A stretch of 64,000 nucleotides of DNA from Burkholderiaceae bacterium (GTDB lineage: Bacteria; Pseudomonadota; Gammaproteobacteria; Burkholderiales; Burkholderiaceae_C), in the NCBI GenBank assembly GCA_018780645.1, contig JADMJJ010000019.1:1-64000 (forward strand), given 5' to 3'. The notes beneath the pieces were generated by a model. That model saw nothing but the letters and a program-made list of their open reading frames with translations, was not told the DNA's origin and made no database searches. A program made the position numbers and the translations under genes. Below are positions 15,988 through 27,775 of the stretch, one piece after another. The stretch's first letter is position 1, and each line of letters opens with the position of its first letter.

Positions 15988-16620
15988 TCAGCCCTCCTTG
16001 GTTCCGAAGATTTTGTCCCCGGCATCCCCCAGGCCCGGGATGATGTAGCCGATCTCGTTCAGATGGCTGTCGATGGCCGCCGTCCAGCAGCGCACATCGG
16101 GATGGGCGGCCTGCAGCGCCTTGACGCCCTCGGGGGCAGCCACCAGCACCAGCGCTCGGATGTCCTTGCAACCACGGCTCTTCAGCAGGTCGATGGTGAC
16201 AATCATCGAGCCGGCCGTGGCCAGCATCGGATCCACGATCAGCGCGGTGCGCTCGTCCAGATGTCCGACGAACTTCTCGAAATAGTGCTCGGGCTGCAGG
16301 GTCTCGTGGTTGCGCGACAGGCCGACGACGCTGACCTTGGCATTCGGGATCATGTCCAGCACACCGTCCAGCATGCCCAGACCGGCGCGAAGTATCGGCA
16401 CGACGGTGACCTTGCGGCCCGATATCTGGTCCACCTCGGTGGGGCCGCTCCAGCACTGCAGGGTGGTTTTTTCCAGCGGGAAGTCGGCCGTGGCCTCATA
16501 GGCCAGCAGGCGGGCGATCTCACCGGTCAGCTCGCGGAACTTCTTGGTCGAGATATTGTCCTCGCGCAGCAGGCCGATCTTGTGCTTGACAAGCGGGTGG
16601 TGGACTTCGATGACGGACAT
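15988..16620 (-). CDS. upp: Uracil phosphoribosyltransferase
   Basis: A 210-aa enzyme making UMP from uracil and PRPP (pyrimidine salvage). The start [19 protein letters not shown] is the canonical N-terminus. [10 protein letters not shown] and the PRPP-loop [12 protein letters not shown] (with Ala where Gly is common) are present, as is the uracil-binding C-terminal [16 protein letters not shown]. Length matches the family. It is the last gene of a minus-strand series with the sirtuin gene ending 60 bp upstream; that gap is long enough for its own promoter. Confidence 0.97.
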   Translation of the reverse strand: MSVIEVHHPLVKHKIGLLREDNISTKKFRELTGEIARLLAYEATADFPLEKTTLQCWSGPTEVDQISGRKVTVVPILRAGLGMLDGVLDMIPNAKVSVVGLSRNHETLQPEHYFEKFVGHLDERTALIVDPMLATAGSMIVTIDLLKSRGCKDIRALVLVAAPEGVKALQAAHPDVRCWTAAIDSHLNEIGYIIPGLGDAGDKIFGTKEG

Positions 16621-16680
16621 GGTGGTGTCTTTATTGGGTCTGGGATGGTCCGAGTTTAGTCCCCGGACAGGCCTAAGACC

Positions 16681-17436
16681 TCACTCGAACAACAGCGGCA
16701 GCACCGACGCAGCCGTGCCGCGCAAGCATTGATGGGCCACGCCGTCCAGATCGCTGGCATAGGGGTTGACGATGATGACCATGGCCCCGGCGTCACGCGC
16801 CAGGCCGGCCAGGCCGGCCGCTGGATAGACGGTGCCCGAGGTGCCGACCACCAGCATCAGATCGCACTGCCGGGCCAGGCCTTCGGCACGGACCAGTGCA
16901 TCAGGCGGCAACTGCTCGCCAAACCAGACCACGGCCGGCCGCACCAGATTGCCGCAGCGGGCGCAATGTGGCGGGCGCTCGGGCTCGGCCGTGGCCGGAT
17001 CGCAGGGCTCCAGCTCGCGGCAAGGGTCCAGCCAGCGGCTTTGCAGGATGTCGCCGTGCAGGCGAATGACATCCGGGCTCCCGGCCCGCTGATGCAGGTC
17101 GTCAACGTTCTGCGTGATGATTTGCAGCCGGCCCGGGTGCGTCACGGCGAAGCGGGACAGCGCCAGATGGCCGGCATTGGGCAGGGCGGCGCGCACGCCG
17201 GCGCGTCGCTGGGCATACCAGTCCCACACCAGGCGCGGATCGGAGCGAAAGCCCTCGGCGCTGGCCAGCTGCATCGGGTCGAAGCGGGCCCACAGGCCGG
17301 TCTGGGCATCGCGGAAGGTCGGTATCCCGCTCTCGCTGGACATGCCGGCGCCGCTGAGCACGACAATGCGGCCGGCCGCAGCGACGGCCTCATGGGCCGC
17401 TTGGATCGCCAGACGGGCCTGCTCGCGCATCGGCAT
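16681..17436 (-). CDS. cobB: Sirtuin, NAD-dependent protein deacylase
   Basis: A 251-aa Sir2 protein. It has the NAD-binding GAGMSSESGIPTFRD, the ITQNVDDLHQRAG and LHGDI motifs (catalytic His), and zinc-ligand cysteines around DPCRELEPC and CARCG. The WYAQRR segment supplies the Tyr-x-x-Arg pair that marks class III sirtuins able to remove succinyl or malonyl groups, as in E. coli CobB. Codons 1 and 3 are both ATG. It starts 3 bp after rlmB ends, so the two are cotranscribed. Confidence 0.9.
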   Translation of the reverse strand: MPMREQARLAIQAAHEAVAAAGRIVVLSGAGMSSESGIPTFRDAQTGLWARFDPMQLASAEGFRSDPRLVWDWYAQRRAGVRAALPNAGHLALSRFAVTHPGRLQIITQNVDDLHQRAGSPDVIRLHGDILQSRWLDPCRELEPCDPATAEPERPPHCARCGNLVRPAVVWFGEQLPPDALVRAEGLARQCDLMLVVGTSGTVYPAAGLAGLARDAGAMVIIVNPYASDLDGVAHQCLRGTAASVLPLLFE

Positions 17437-17439
17437 CGA

Positions 17440-18186
17440 TCAGGCCTCGCGGGGTTCCCGCTGACGCAGCGCCTCGTACAGGCAGACGCCCGCCGCCACC
17501 GACACATTCAGGCTCTCGACGGCGCCCTTCATCGGCACGCGCACCAGTTCGTCGCAAGTCTTGCCCGTGAGCTGACGCATACCGGCGCCTTCAGCGCCCA
17601 GCACCAGGGCCACCGGCCCCTTCAGGTCGAGTTCGTAGAGCGATTTGGTGGCGGTGTCCGAGGTGCCTATGACCCAGATGTCGCGCTCCTTCAACTCATT
17701 CAAGGTGCGGGCCAGGTTGGTGACCATGAAGTAGGGCACCGTTTCGGCCGCGCCGCTGGCCACCTTGGCCACCGTGGCATTGATGCCGGCGGCATTGTCC
17801 TTGGGCGCGATCACCGCATGGGCCCCGGCGCCATCGGCCACACGCAGGCAGGCGCCCAGATTGTGCGGATCGGTCACGCCGTCCAGCACCAGCAGCAGGG
17901 CCGGGCCCTCGACGGCGTCAAGCACATCGTCCAGCGAATGCTGCTGGGCCAGTGCCTGCACCCGGGCCACCACGCCCTGGTGGCGGCTGCTGCCGCAGAT
18001 CTTGTTCAAGCGGTCATCGTCACTGTCGAACAGCTTCACGCCGGATTCTTTGACGCGCTCGACGAATTGGCGCATGCGCTGGTCGCGCCGGGTCGCGTCG
18101 ACGTGGACTTCAACGATCGATTGGGGGGCGGTCTTCAACCGCACGGTCACGGCATGGAAGCCGAACAGGATTTTTTGAGCACTCAT
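17440..18186 (-). CDS. rlmB: 23S rRNA (guanosine-2'-O-)-methyltransferase RlmB
   Basis: A 248-aa SpoU/TrmH-class (SPOUT) methyltransferase that modifies G2251 of 23S rRNA in the P loop. Residues 1-75 are the L30e-like RNA-binding domain (FGFHAVTVRL). SPOUT motif 1 is LDGVTDPHNLGACLR, motif 2 LVLGAEGAGM, and motif 3 ESLNVSVAAGVCLYEALRQR. Full length. It begins 3 bp after the preceding membrane-protein gene and is followed directly by the sirtuin gene. Confidence 0.95.
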   Translation of the reverse strand: MSAQKILFGFHAVTVRLKTAPQSIVEVHVDATRRDQRMRQFVERVKESGVKLFDSDDDRLNKICGSSRHQGVVARVQALAQQHSLDDVLDAVEGPALLLVLDGVTDPHNLGACLRVADGAGAHAVIAPKDNAAGINATVAKVASGAAETVPYFMVTNLARTLNELKERDIWVIGTSDTATKSLYELDLKGPVALVLGAEGAGMRQLTGKTCDELVRVPMKGAVESLNVSVAAGVCLYEALRQREPREA

Positions 18187-18189
18187 GCG

Positions 18190-18954
18190 CTATGGTAGCC
18201 GCAGCCACTGCAGCAGCGACAGCGCCCCGATCAACACCGGCTGGTGCAGCATGTAGTAGCTCAGTGACCAGCGGCCCAGCCAGGCCAGCGGTGCGAGCGG
18301 CTGCGGCACGGGGCCTTCCAGCCAGCCTGCGCGGGCAGCCAGCCAGCGGCCGAGCACAAACCCCAGCAGCATCACGCCCAGCCAGGGCAGCACCGGCACA
18401 TAGTCCTCGGTCACAGGCTTGTGGGTGATCAGGCCCAGCCAGTTGGTCCAGCGGGTGTCGAACCAGGGATGTGTCCAGAAGCTGGGCGCCGCCAGGGCCA
18501 GCAGGGCCAGCGCCAACAACACCGCACTGGGCAGCCGCGGACCGCCCCAGCGCAGCAGCAAGAGCATCACCGCCATGCCATGCAGCACGCCAAAGCTGAT
18601 GAAGCTGCGGGGGAACATCAGCCAGGAACCCAGCGAGACCAGTAGCGCGCATGCCGCCACCCGGCCCCAGCGCCGCCAGAAGCGGGGCCAGGACTGACCC
18701 TGCCCCACCGCCACCGCCTGACCTATGCCGGCACACAGCAGGAACAGGCTGACGATGCAGCTGCGCTGCCAGGTCCAGAACGGGTCGCGGTAAAAGTCCG
18801 CTCGAATCCAGCCGAAATGATTCAGGTCGAAACCGAAATGGAACAGCGTCATCCAGACCATGGCCAGGCCACGCACAGCGTCCAGCCGCGCGTGGCGAGA
18901 CGACGCGCGGTCTGAAGGCGTGGGCTGGAAATTATGGTGGGCGGGGGTCAACAC
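18190..18954 (-). CDS. DUF1624/heparan-alpha-glucosaminide acetyltransferase-like membrane protein
   Basis: A 254-aa multipass protein with about seven hydrophobic segments. The conserved N-terminal RLDAVRGLAMVWMTLFHFGFDLN and a central SFGVLHGMAVMLL segment match the DUF1624/acyltransferase-3-like family, whose members transfer acetyl groups across membranes to sugars. The His of LFHF is the likely conserved residue. The start is GTG at 18954 with no clear ribosome site; a TTG three bases downstream is an alternative. The 61-bp gap to the divergent kinase gene must hold both promoters. Confidence 0.75.
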   Translation of the reverse strand: MLTPAHHNFQPTPSDRASSRHARLDAVRGLAMVWMTLFHFGFDLNHFGWIRADFYRDPFWTWQRSCIVSLFLLCAGIGQAVAVGQGQSWPRFWRRWGRVAACALLVSLGSWLMFPRSFISFGVLHGMAVMLLLLRWGGPRLPSAVLLALALLALAAPSFWTHPWFDTRWTNWLGLITHKPVTEDYVPVLPWLGVMLLGFVLGRWLAARAGWLEGPVPQPLAPLAWLGRWSLSYYMLHQPVLIGALSLLQWLRLP

Positions 18955-19015
18955 CGGGGCAGTCTAGCCGCAGCCTGTGATACCTTGAGCCCAAGCCCCC
19001 CGACATGCGCCGAGG

Positions 19016-21658
19016 ATGACCCGCCCACCGCTGCCCCAGCCCGTTCCGGCCACCTGGCCAGGAAGGCCATGGGCATACTGGCCGGTGCTGCTGAGTGCGA
19101 CGCTGACCGCGCTGATAGTGATCGTTCTGCTGCGCCTGCACCAGCAGAACGACGTAGCGCAGGCGCGCAGCCGGGTCGAGGCCGAGCTGGCCCTGATGCG
19201 CTTGAAGCTGGAGGCCACGGCACAGGCCACCTTCAGCCCGACCCAGAGCCTGGAAGCCATGATCCAGCTCGATGGCGATCTCTCGGCCCAGCGTTTTGCC
19301 GACCTGATCGCCCGCGCCATCAGGCATCTGCCCCATATCCGCAGCGTCAGCGCCGCACCTGACGACGTGGTGCGCCATGTCTTCCCGCTGCGGGGCAATG
19401 AGCAGGTGCTGAATCTGGACTATCGACGCCTGCCCGAGCAGTGGCAGCAGGTGCGCGAGGCCCGCCGGCTGGGGCGTCCGGTGATTGCCGCTCCGCTGAA
19501 GCTGATCCAGGGCGGCCAGGGCATCATCCAGCGCACGCCAGTGTTTCTGCGCGATGCCGGGCTTCCCGAGGGCCGACGCTACTGGGGCGCGGTGTCGGTG
19601 GTGGCCGACTTGCAACAGTTTGTCGCGAGCAGCGGCCTCAGCGACAGGGGGCCGCTGGAGCTGGCCCTTTTCGAGGCCGACACACCGGGCCGCCCAGGCA
19701 AGCACTTGTGGGGTCCGGCCACGCTGCGCGATGCAGCACCGGTGATACAGATGGCCCAGCTGCCCGGGGCCACCTGGGCCCTGCTGGCGGCGCCCCAGGG
19801 CGGCTGGCAGACCGCCGCGAACTGGCTGGCACCCGATGTAGTGGCCGCCCTGCTGGGTGGCGCCCTGGTGACCGCCCTGCTGGGCCTGCTGGTGCGCCAG
19901 CAGCTCGCGCTGCGCCAGCGCAACGCCGCCTTGTTCGCCGAGATCGAGCAGGGGCGCGTGGCACGGGAGCAGCTCGAAGAGTCGCAGGCGAGGTTTCGCA
20001 GCATGGCGGCGCTGGCCAGCGACTGGGTCTGGGAGCAGGACGCCGATCTGCGCTTCACCTTTGTGTCCCGCGCCGCCGAGGAGTCCACCGAGGTGCCCAC
20101 GCAGAACGTGCTGGGCCACCGGCGCTGGGAGGCTCCCAATCTGGTCCCCGGCATCGATTGGGACGAGCACCGTTCACTGTTGCTGCAGCGCCAACCGTTT
20201 CGCGACTTCGAGTACGCACAGTACGCCGGCAACGGCGAGCTGCGCTATCTGAGCGTATCGGGTGCGCCGGTCTTCGATGCCGAGGGCCGCTTCCAGGGCT
20301 ACCGCGGCACCGGCCGCAATATCACTGCGGCCAAGCGGGCCGAGGCCGCCCTGCGCGAGTCGCAGGCTGCGCTGCTGCAGGCGCGCGACCGTCTGCAGGC
20401 GGTGCTGGATGCGGCCGTCGAGGTGGCCATCATCGCCACCGACATGGAAGGCCGGATGATTCTGTTCAACCGTGGCGCAGAACGCATGCTGGGCTATGCC
20501 GAGCACGCGATGCTGGGCCGCAACCCGGCCCTGCTGCATTTGCAGCAGGAGGTCGAGGCGCGCGCTGCGGAGCTCAGCGCCCAGGTCGGGCGCAAGGTGC
20601 AGGACTTCGAGACCTTTGTGCTGCGGGCCAGGGAGCAAGGCAGCGAGACCCGGGAATGGACCTACCGTCATCGCGACGGACACCTGCTGCACGTGTCGCT
20701 GAGCGTGTCCCATGTGCGCGCGCCCGATGGCAGCCCGCTGGGTTTTCTGGGCGTGGCCCGAGACATCAGCGCGCAGCGCGCTGCCGAGCAGCAATTGCGG
20801 CAGCTCAATGCCGAGCTCGAGTCAAGGGTGGAGGCCCGCACCGCCGAACTCAGCGAGGCGCTTGCCCATCTGAGCCAGGCCCAGGACGAGCTGCTGCGCT
20901 CCGAGAAGATGGCGGCACTGGGCTCGCTGGTGGCAGGAGTGGCCCACGAGCTCAACACGCCGCTGGGCAACTGCCTGACCACCGCCTCGACGATGGACGA
21001 GCGCACCCGGGAGGTGCGCCGCCACTTTGCCGACAACAGCCTGCGCCGCTCGGCCCTGGAGGCCTATCTCGAGGACGCCGGCACGGCCGCCAAGATCATG
21101 CTGCATGGCCTGGGCACGGCCAACGAGCTGGTGGCCCATTTCAAGCAGCTGTCGGTTGACCAGACCAGCGTGCAGCGCCGCCGCTTCACGCTGCAGTCGG
21201 TCGTCGATGACGTGCTGAGCCTGATGCGCGCCCGCTGGAAGTCAACGCCCTACCGCATCGAGACCGCGATCGAGCTGGACGCGCCGCTGGACGGCTTCCC
21301 GGGCCCGCTGGGCCAGGTGCTGAGCAATCTGATGCTCAATGCCTTGCTGCACGGTTTCGAGGACCGCGAGCAGGGCCTGCTGCGCATCAGCGCCCGAACA
21401 CTGTCGGCGCAGGACTACGAGCTGGTGGTCGAGGACGATGGCCTGGGCATGAGCGAGGAAGTACGCCGCCGCGCCTTCGACCCCTTCTTCACCACCAAGA
21501 TGGGCCGCGGGGGCACCGGCCTGGGCCTGAACATCGTCTACAACATCGTCACCGGCGTGCTCGGCGGCCAGGTCGAACTGCACAGCGCGCCGGGCCAGGG
21601 CTGCCGGTTCGTGTTCCGCCTGCCCCGGGTCGCCCCGGAACTGGCCCAACAAACCTAG
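19016..21658 (+). CDS. Membrane-bound PAS-domain sensor histidine kinase
   Basis: An 880-aa hybrid-free sensor kinase. Transmembrane helices at about 20-40 and 275-293 bracket a periplasmic sensor (about 40-275, CHASE-like by position). Two PAS/PAC units follow (about 325-440 and 455-585), then a coiled coil, the H-box [15 protein letters not shown] with His644, an N-box [13 protein letters not shown], and G-boxes DDGLGMS and GTGLGL preceded by [10 protein letters not shown]. The H-box style (HELNTP) is that of HPK4-like kinases. No response regulator lies nearby, so it is an orphan. It overlaps the convergent purL stop by 3 bp. A related kinase sits on the other side of purL. Confidence 0.88.
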   Translation: MTRPPLPQPVPATWPGRPWAYWPVLLSATLTALIVIVLLRLHQQNDVAQARSRVEAELALMRLKLEATAQATFSPTQSLEAMIQLDGDLSAQRFADLIARAIRHLPHIRSVSAAPDDVVRHVFPLRGNEQVLNLDYRRLPEQWQQVREARRLGRPVIAAPLKLIQGGQGIIQRTPVFLRDAGLPEGRRYWGAVSVVADLQQFVASSGLSDRGPLELALFEADTPGRPGKHLWGPATLRDAAPVIQMAQLPGATWALLAAPQGGWQTAANWLAPDVVAALLGGALVTALLGLLVRQQLALRQRNAALFAEIEQGRVAREQLEESQARFRSMAALASDWVWEQDADLRFTFVSRAAEESTEVPTQNVLGHRRWEAPNLVPGIDWDEHRSLLLQRQPFRDFEYAQYAGNGELRYLSVSGAPVFDAEGRFQGYRGTGRNITAAKRAEAALRESQAALLQARDRLQAVLDAAVEVAIIATDMEGRMILFNRGAERMLGYAEHAMLGRNPALLHLQQEVEARAAELSAQVGRKVQDFETFVLRAREQGSETREWTYRHRDGHLLHVSLSVSHVRAPDGSPLGFLGVARDISAQRAAEQQLRQLNAELESRVEARTAELSEALAHLSQAQDELLRSEKMAALGSLVAGVAHELNTPLGNCLTTASTMDERTREVRRHFADNSLRRSALEAYLEDAGTAAKIMLHGLGTANELVAHFKQLSVDQTSVQRRRFTLQSVVDDVLSLMRARWKSTPYRIETAIELDAPLDGFPGPLGQVLSNLMLNALLHGFEDREQGLLRISARTLSAQDYELVVEDDGLGMSEEVRRRAFDPFFTTKMGRGGTGLGLNIVYNIVTGVLGGQVELHSAPGQGCRFVFRLPRVAPELAQQT

Positions 21659-24600
21659 GCGATGAACGCCCGCGCATTGCGGAACATCCGCATCCAGGGG
21701 CTTTGCTCATTGATGTCGCCGGGCGTCCAGCTCATCAGCGCATTGCGGAACACCCGCTCCGGATGCGGCATGAGCACGGTGAAGCGGCCGTCGGCGGTGG
21801 TCACCGAGGTCAGGCCGCCGGGGCTGCCGTTCGGGTTGAACGGATAGGCCTCGGTGGCGGCGCCGAAGTTGTCGACGAAGCGCAGGGCCTTGATCACCTT
21901 GCTGTCGTCGCCGCGCTGCGAGAAGTCGGCATAGCCCTCGCCGTGGGCGACGGCGATCGGTAGCCGGCTGCCGGTCATGCCCTGGAAGAAGGCGGACGGG
22001 CTGTCCAGCACCTCGACCATGGCCAGGCGGGCCTCGTACTGCTCGCTCTTGTTGCGGGTGAAGCGCGGCCAGGCCTCGGCGCCGGGGATGATGGGGGCGA
22101 GTGCGGCCATCATCTGGCAGCCGTTGCAGACGCCCAGCGCCAGCGTGTCCTGACGGGCGAAGAAGGCAGCGAACTGCTCGGTCAGCACCGGGTTGAACAT
22201 CACCGAGCGGGCCCAGCCCTCGCCGGCACCCAGGGTGTCGCCATAGCTGAAGCCGCCGCAGGCGACGAAGCCCTGGAACTGATCCAGCCGTGCGCGCCCG
22301 GTCTGCAGATCGCTCATGTGCACGTCGAAGGTGTCGAAGCCGGCCTGGTCCATCGCATAGCTCATCTCGACATGCGAATTGACGCCCTGCTCGCGCAGGA
22401 TGGCCAGCTTCGGTCGCGCCTTGCCGATGAAGGGCGCGGCCGGGTTGACGGCCTCGTCGAAGCTCAGATGCTGATGCAGGCCGGGATCGTTGGCGGCGCC
22501 GGCGGCGGCGTGCTCGGCATCGGCGCAGGCCGGGTTGTCGCGCAGGCGGGCGATCTGCCAGGACACCTGATCCCAGCTCTTGTGCAGCGACTCCAGCGGC
22601 GCCTGGAACACCTGCTTGGCGTCGCGCCAGACCTCGACGATGCCGCTGTCATTGGGCTTTCCGATGACATGGCTGTGTCTGGACAGGCCGTGCTCGCGCA
22701 GGGTCTGCAGCACGGTGTCGCGGTGGCTGGTCGCCACCTGCAGCACCACGCCCAGCTCCTCGTTGAACAGGGCCTTCAGGGTCAGTTCTTCACGACGCGC
22801 ACTGACCTGGGCGGCCCAGTTCTTCGAGTCGCCATGATCGGCGCGGCTGTCGTTGATGCCGTCGCTCTCGGTCACCAGCATGTCCACATTGAGGCTGACG
22901 CCGCGGTGGCCGGCAAAGCCCATTTCGCAGACCGCCGCCCACAGGCCGCCGTCGCTGCGGTCGTGATATGCCAGGATCTGGCCGCGCTCGCGCAGCTGAT
23001 TCACCGCCAGCACCAGGCGCTTCAGCGCATCGGCATCGTCCAGGTCCGGCACCACATCGCCGCTCTGGTTCAAGACCTGCGACAGGATGGAGCCGGCCAT
23101 GCGGTTTCTGCCCGCGCCCAGGTCCACCAGCAGCAGGGTGGTGTCGCCGACCTTGAGCTGCGGCGTCAGCGTGCCTTCGATGCTGTCCAGCGAGGCAAAG
23201 GCGGTGACGATCAGCGACACCGGGGCGGTGACCTGCTTCTCGACCCCCGCCTCGGTCCAGCGCGTGCGCATCGACAGGCTGTCCTTGCCCACCGGCACGC
23301 TGATGCCGAGTAGCGGGCACAGCTCCATGCCGACCGCCTTGACGGTGTCGTACAGCGCGGCATCTTCGCCCGGTTCGCCACAGGCGGCCATCCAGTTGCA
23401 GCTGAGCTTGACCCGCTCCAGCTGGAACGGCGCGGCCAGCAGATTGGTGATGGCCTCGGCCACCGCCATACGGCCCGAGGCCGGTGCGTCCAGTGCGGCC
23501 AGCGGCGTGCGCTCGCCCAGGCTCATCGCCTCGCCGCGCAGGCCAGAATAGTCGGCCAGCGTGACCGCGCAATCGGCCACCGGCACCTGCCAGGGACCGA
23601 CCATCTGGTCGCGGTGGTTCATGCCGCCCACCGTGCGGTCGCCGATGGTGATCAGGAAGCGCTTGCTGGCCACGGTCGGGTGGCGCAGCACGTCGAAGGC
23701 AAGCTGGTCGAGCTTGAGGCCGGTCAGGTCCAGGGCAGGTGCCGTGCGCTCGACCCGCTTGACGTCGCGATGCACCTTGGGCGGCTTGCCCAGCAGCACG
23801 TCCATGGGCATGTCGATGGCGCGTTCACCGCCCTCGCCGTCTTCAAGAATCAGGGCCTTGGCCTCGGTGGCCACACCGACCACCCCGAACGGGCAGCGCT
23901 CGCGCTCGGCCATGGCCTGGAAGATGGGCAGGCTCTCGGGCGCGATGGCGATGACATAGCGCTCCTGGCTCTCGTTGCACCAGATTTCCTTGGGCGCCAG
24001 GCCGGTTTCTTCCAGCGGCACCTTGCTCAAGTCAAAACGCGCGCCCATGCCCGCGCCGTCCACCAACTCCGGGAAGGCATTGCTGATGCCGCCGGCGCCC
24101 ACATCGTGGATGGCCAGTATCGGGTTCGCCTCTCCGAGGCCCCAGCAATGGTTGATGACCTCCTGCGCCCGGCGTTCGATCTCGGGATTGCCGCGCTGCA
24201 CAGAATCGAAGTCCAGCTCGGCGGCATTGACGCCGGCCGCCATTGAGCTGGCCGCGCCGCCACCCATGCCTATGCGCATGCCGGGGCCGCCCAGCTGAAT
24301 CAGCAGCGTCCCTGCAGGGAACTCGATCTTGTGCGTCTGGCCGGCGCTGATCTGGCCCAGGCCGCCGGCAATCATGATGGGCTTGTGATAGCCGCGCATC
24401 ACGCCGGCCACGTTTTGCTCATAGACGCGGAAGTAGCCGGCCAGGTTCGGGCGGCCGAATTCGTTGTTGAAGGCGGCGCCGCCCAGCGGGCCGTCGATCA
24501 TGATCTGCAGCGCGCTGGCGATGTGGCCGGGCTTGCCATAGGGCCGCTGCTCCCAGGGCTCGTTCGTGCCCGGCAGATAGAGGTTGGAGACCGAGAAGCC

Positions 24601-25635
24601 GGTCAGGCCCGCCTTGGGCTTGGAACCGCGGCCGGTCGCGCCCTCGTCGCGGATCTCGCCGCCGGCACCGGTCGAGGCGCCCGGGAACGGCGAGATGGCG
24701 GTCGGGTGGTTGTGCGTCTCGACCTTCATCAAGACATGAGCCACCTCGTTGCGCGCACCGTACTGCGGTGCGTTGGTGTAGCCCAGCGGCGCCCAGCGCT
24801 CGATCGGTCCGCCCTCCATCACCGAGGCATTGTCGGAGTAGGCCACCACCGTGTGCTGGGGCGCCAGCGCATGGGTGTTGCGGATCATGCCGAACATCGA
24901 GCGCTCCTGCGCCACACCGTCGATGGTGAAACTGGCGTTGAAGATCTTGTGGCGGCAGTGCTCGGAATTGGCCTGGGCAAACATCATCAGCTCGACGTCG
25001 CTGGGGTTGCGCTTGAGCTTGATGAAGGCGGCTTCCAGATAGTCGATCTCGTCGGCGGACAGGGCCAGGCCGAAATCGCTGTTGGCCTTCTCCAGCGCCG
25101 TGCGGCCCAGACCCAGCACATCCACCCATTCCATCGCCTGGCCGGCCTTGTCGTCGAACAGGTGCTGAGCTTCGTCGCGGGCCAGCAGCACGCTCTCGGT
25201 CATGCGGTCGTGCAGCAGCGCCGCACAGTCCAGCAGTTCCTGCTCGGTCAAGGTCTTGACGCCACCCAGCAGGCCGGTCTTCAGTGTCAGGCGGAACTCG
25301 GTCACGCGCTCGACGCGGTGCACATTCAGCCCGCAGTTGTGGGCGATATCGGTGGCCTTGGAAGCCCAGGGCGAGACCGTGCCCAGACGCGGCGCCACGA
25401 CGATAAGCGTGCCCTCGGTGCTGCCGGCGTAGGCATCGCCATAGCTCAGCAGCGCGGCCAGCTTGTCGAGTTCAGCACGTTCCAGCGCCTCGTCGCTCCA
25501 GACCCAGTGCACATGCCGGGCCGCCACCGCGGTGATCCGTTCGTTGACAGCCTGCAGCTTAGGGCAAAGCGCCTGGGCGCGAAATGCGGACAGGGCGTTG
25601 CCGCCTTCGAAGTGATTCAGATGCTTGTGAGCCAT
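21655..25635 (-). CDS. purL: Phosphoribosylformylglycinamidine synthase
   Basis: A 1326-aa large-type FGAM synthase, fourth step of purine synthesis: FGAR + Gln + ATP to FGAM. Linker and PurS-like N-terminus, then two PurM-like ATP-binding halves ([23 protein letters not shown] is the conserved core, cut here: [16 protein letters not shown]), and a C-terminal class I glutamine amidotransferase with nucleophile Cys in [10 protein letters not shown] and a His-x-Glu pair in AHGEGYADF. Length matches proteobacterial single-chain enzymes. The start at 25635 gives the canonical [12 protein letters not shown]; upstream in-frame codons overlap the divergent kinase region. It is transcribed alone between two kinase genes on the other strand. 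Confidence 0.96.
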   Translation of the reverse strand: MAHKHLNHFEGGNALSAFRAQALCPKLQAVNERITAVAARHVHWVWSDEALERAELDKLAALLSYGDAYAGSTEGTLIVVAPRLGTVSPWASKATDIAHNCGLNVHRVERVTEFRLTLKTGLLGGVKTLTEQELLDCAALLHDRMTESVLLARDEAQHLFDDKAGQAMEWVDVLGLGRTALEKANSDFGLALSADEIDYLEAAFIKLKRNPSDVELMMFAQANSEHCRHKIFNASFTIDGVAQERSMFGMIRNTHALAPQHTVVAYSDNASVMEGGPIERWAPLGYTNAPQYGARNEVAHVLMKVETHNHPTAISPFPGASTGAGGEIRDEGATGRGSKPKAGLTGFSVSNLYLPGTNEPWEQRPYGKPGHIASALQIMIDGPLGGAAFNNEFGRPNLAGYFRVYEQNVAGVMRGYHKPIMIAGGLGQISAGQTHKIEFPAGTLLIQLGGPGMRIGMGGGAASSMAAGVNAAELDFDSVQRGNPEIERRAQEVINHCWGLGEANPILAIHDVGAGGISNAFPELVDGAGMGARFDLSKVPLEETGLAPKEIWCNESQERYVIAIAPESLPIFQAMAERERCPFGVVGVATEAKALILEDGEGGERAIDMPMDVLLGKPPKVHRDVKRVERTAPALDLTGLKLDQLAFDVLRHPTVASKRFLITIGDRTVGGMNHRDQMVGPWQVPVADCAVTLADYSGLRGEAMSLGERTPLAALDAPASGRMAVAEAITNLLAAPFQLERVKLSCNWMAACGEPGEDAALYDTVKAVGMELCPLLGISVPVGKDSLSMRTRWTEAGVEKQVTAPVSLIVTAFASLDSIEGTLTPQLKVGDTTLLLVDLGAGRNRMAGSILSQVLNQSGDVVPDLDDADALKRLVLAVNQLRERGQILAYHDRSDGGLWAAVCEMGFAGHRGVSLNVDMLVTESDGINDSRADHGDSKNWAAQVSARREELTLKALFNEELGVVLQVATSHRDTVLQTLREHGLSRHSHVIGKPNDSGIVEVWRDAKQVFQAPLESLHKSWDQVSWQIARLRDNPACADAEHAAAGAANDPGLHQHLSFDEAVNPAAPFIGKARPKLAILREQGVNSHVEMSYAMDQAGFDTFDVHMSDLQTGRARLDQFQGFVACGGFSYGDTLGAGEGWARSVMFNPVLTEQFAAFFARQDTLALGVCNGCQMMAALAPIIPGAEAWPRFTRNKSEQYEARLAMVEVLDSPSAFFQGMTGSRLPIAVAHGEGYADFSQRGDDSKVIKALRFVDNFGAATEAYPFNPNGSPGGLTSVTTADGRFTVLMPHPERVFRNALMSWTPGDINEQSPWMRMFRNARAFIA

Positions 25636-25731
25636 GGGGTCCCGATGCTGGGTGGGCCAGGAAAAGTACGGGATTTTACGGGGTGCGCCCGGGTCTATGA
25701 TTCGAGCCAGCCCAGCGCCACAAAAAACTTC

Positions 25732-27726
25732 ATGAGCGAATCGAGCGAGCCCGACCCGTCGCAACGGGAGTTCGGTGCCCAGTTGCGGCAGGTCCAGCAG
25801 TTGCTTGCGCAGCGCCTCGAGTTCGAGGCCGATGCCGCCCTGCAGCGCCTGGAGGCACTGCAGACCAGCGATGAAGACCGGCTGTGGTGCCGCATCCTGC
25901 GACTGCAATGGCGCAGCATGCATCCCATTCATCCCGAGATGCTCAAGGAGGCTCAGACCCTGGTCGGCGACAGCACCCGGCTCGGCGAGCCGTCACTGCG
26001 GGGGGCCAGCCTGCGCCTGCGGGCCGCCCTGCTGAACAAGTGCAGGCTCTTCGAGCTGGCGCTGAAGGAGCTGGGCATGGCCAATGCCGTGGCGGCACGG
26101 GCCGGCCTGCGCGAGGAGGAAATCAGCACGCAGATTCAGGTGGCACGCGTCCTCTACGACGCCGAGATGCATGAGCAGCGCATCCGCCATGGCGAGCAGT
26201 TCCTGCGCGACTATCCCGATGCCGAGCCCATGCATCGCGCGACGCAGCTGAACTACATTGGCGGCGCCCACAAATGGTTGGGCCGTAACGCGCTGGCGAT
26301 CGATTTCTACCGGCGGGCCCTGGCCGAAGACGCCGGCGAGAGCGGCCTCGCGTCGATGGTAATGACCAATCTGGCCAACGCCCTGGTCTGGGCCGGCGAG
26401 CTGGACGAAGCGAGACAGCTGCTCGACCAGGGCGAGGCCAGCCAGCCGATGCAGGGTCTGGCCCCCGACGCCCAACTGTGGCGCCTGCAGGCCGGCGCCC
26501 TGCTGCGCTGGAAGCTGGGCGACTTCGATGCCGCCTTCGACTACTTCACCCGGGCCGCGGCCATCGGGCGCAGCGATCCGCAATGCCGTGTCGGGCTGAT
26601 CGCCGTGCTGACGCGCACCGCAGAAGCCGCCCGCGAGTGCGGCCGACTGGGCCTGGCCCTGGACGCAGCAACCGAGCTGTTGCAACTGACCCAGACGCGG
26701 GCCAAGGAGCAGATGAGTGTGACCGGGGCGGCCCTGCTGGAGATTGCCCGCGCCGCCCAGGCCCGCGCCGAGCAGGACGCACTGCAGCACCACAGCCAGT
26801 TGCTGGAGCAGGAGGTGCAGGCGCGCACGGCCGAGCTGTCGCAGGCGCTGGCCCATCTGCAGGCCGAGGTTGAGATGCGCCGCGCCACCGAGGCCGCTCT
26901 GCAGCGTGCCCACGATCAGCTGGAACTGCGGGTGCAGGAGCGCACGGCCGAGCTGCGCCGGGCCATGGCCGTGCTGGTGCAGCGCGAGAAGCTTGCCGCA
27001 CTGGGCAGCCTGGTGGCCGGCGTGGCCCATGAGCTGAACACGCCTATCGGCAATGCCCTGCTGGCCGCCTCGACCCTGACCACCCGCACCCAGGCCTTCC
27101 AGGCCCAGCTGGGCAGCCAGCCGCTGCATCGCAGCGAGCTGCTCAGCTTCGTCGAGGTGGCCCAGGACAGCGGCCAGCAGATCGAGCGCGCGCTGGAGCG
27201 CAGCGCCACCCTGGTCAGCAGCTTCAAGGCCATGGCGGCGAACGAATCGAACCAGCTGCGCGTTGAGTTTTCGCTACGCGAGGTGCTGGAGCAGGGGCTG
27301 ACGGTGCTGGGCCCCTCGCTGCGCCGGCAGGCGATCGGCTTGCGGTTCGACTGCCCGCCGGAGCTGCGCTGCCTCAGCCATCCGGGCGTGCTGACCCGGA
27401 TCCTGAGCCAACTGATCGAAAACGTGCTTGTCCACGCTTTCGCCGCACCGCCGGCGGAGGCGCTGCTGAGCGTACAGGCGGTCGATCGGGACGGCTGGGT
27501 GGATCTGACCGTCGGCGACAACGGCGCCGGCATCGCACCGGCCATCATCGGCCGCATCTACGACCCCTTTTTCACCACCCGCCTGGGCCAGGGCGGATCG
27601 GGCCTGGGCCTTCACCTGGTGCACAGCCTGGTCACCGGCACCCTGGGTGGCGAGATCCAGGTGCACAGCGAACCGGACCGCGGCACCGTCTTCACGCTGC
27701 GATTTCCCTGCATCAGCCCGGAGTAA
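25732..27726 (+). CDS. Soluble sensor histidine kinase with repeat-type N-terminus
   Basis: A 664-aa kinase. Residues 1-340 are helical and look like degenerate TPRs (for example [25 protein letters not shown]); no membrane helix is seen, so it is probably cytoplasmic. A coiled coil (about 350-420) leads to the H-box [18 protein letters not shown] (His433), an N-box [14 protein letters not shown], and G-boxes DNGAGIAP and GSGLGL preceded by [10 protein letters not shown]. The kinase core closely resembles that of the membrane kinase at 19016. The start at 25732 is the first ATG beyond purL; the open frame upstream is antisense to purL and discarded. No cognate regulator is nearby. Confidence 0.85.
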   Translation: MSESSEPDPSQREFGAQLRQVQQLLAQRLEFEADAALQRLEALQTSDEDRLWCRILRLQWRSMHPIHPEMLKEAQTLVGDSTRLGEPSLRGASLRLRAALLNKCRLFELALKELGMANAVAARAGLREEEISTQIQVARVLYDAEMHEQRIRHGEQFLRDYPDAEPMHRATQLNYIGGAHKWLGRNALAIDFYRRALAEDAGESGLASMVMTNLANALVWAGELDEARQLLDQGEASQPMQGLAPDAQLWRLQAGALLRWKLGDFDAAFDYFTRAAAIGRSDPQCRVGLIAVLTRTAEAARECGRLGLALDAATELLQLTQTRAKEQMSVTGAALLEIARAAQARAEQDALQHHSQLLEQEVQARTAELSQALAHLQAEVEMRRATEAALQRAHDQLELRVQERTAELRRAMAVLVQREKLAALGSLVAGVAHELNTPIGNALLAASTLTTRTQAFQAQLGSQPLHRSELLSFVEVAQDSGQQIERALERSATLVSSFKAMAANESNQLRVEFSLREVLEQGLTVLGPSLRRQAIGLRFDCPPELRCLSHPGVLTRILSQLIENVLVHAFAAPPAEALLSVQAVDRDGWVDLTVGDNGAGIAPAIIGRIYDPFFTTRLGQGGSGLGLHLVHSLVTGTLGGEIQVHSEPDRGTVFTLRFPCISPE

Positions 27727-27775
27727 TGGCGGAGCCGACCGGGGAAGGCGGATGCCATGAGAGATAATCCGCCCC

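Noticed and set aside
16729-18198. 489-aa plus-strand open frame
   Set aside because: Antisense shadow of the sirtuin and rlmB genes.
24331-25731. Long N-terminal extension of the second kinase
   Set aside because: It lies antisense within purL; the kinase starts at 25732.
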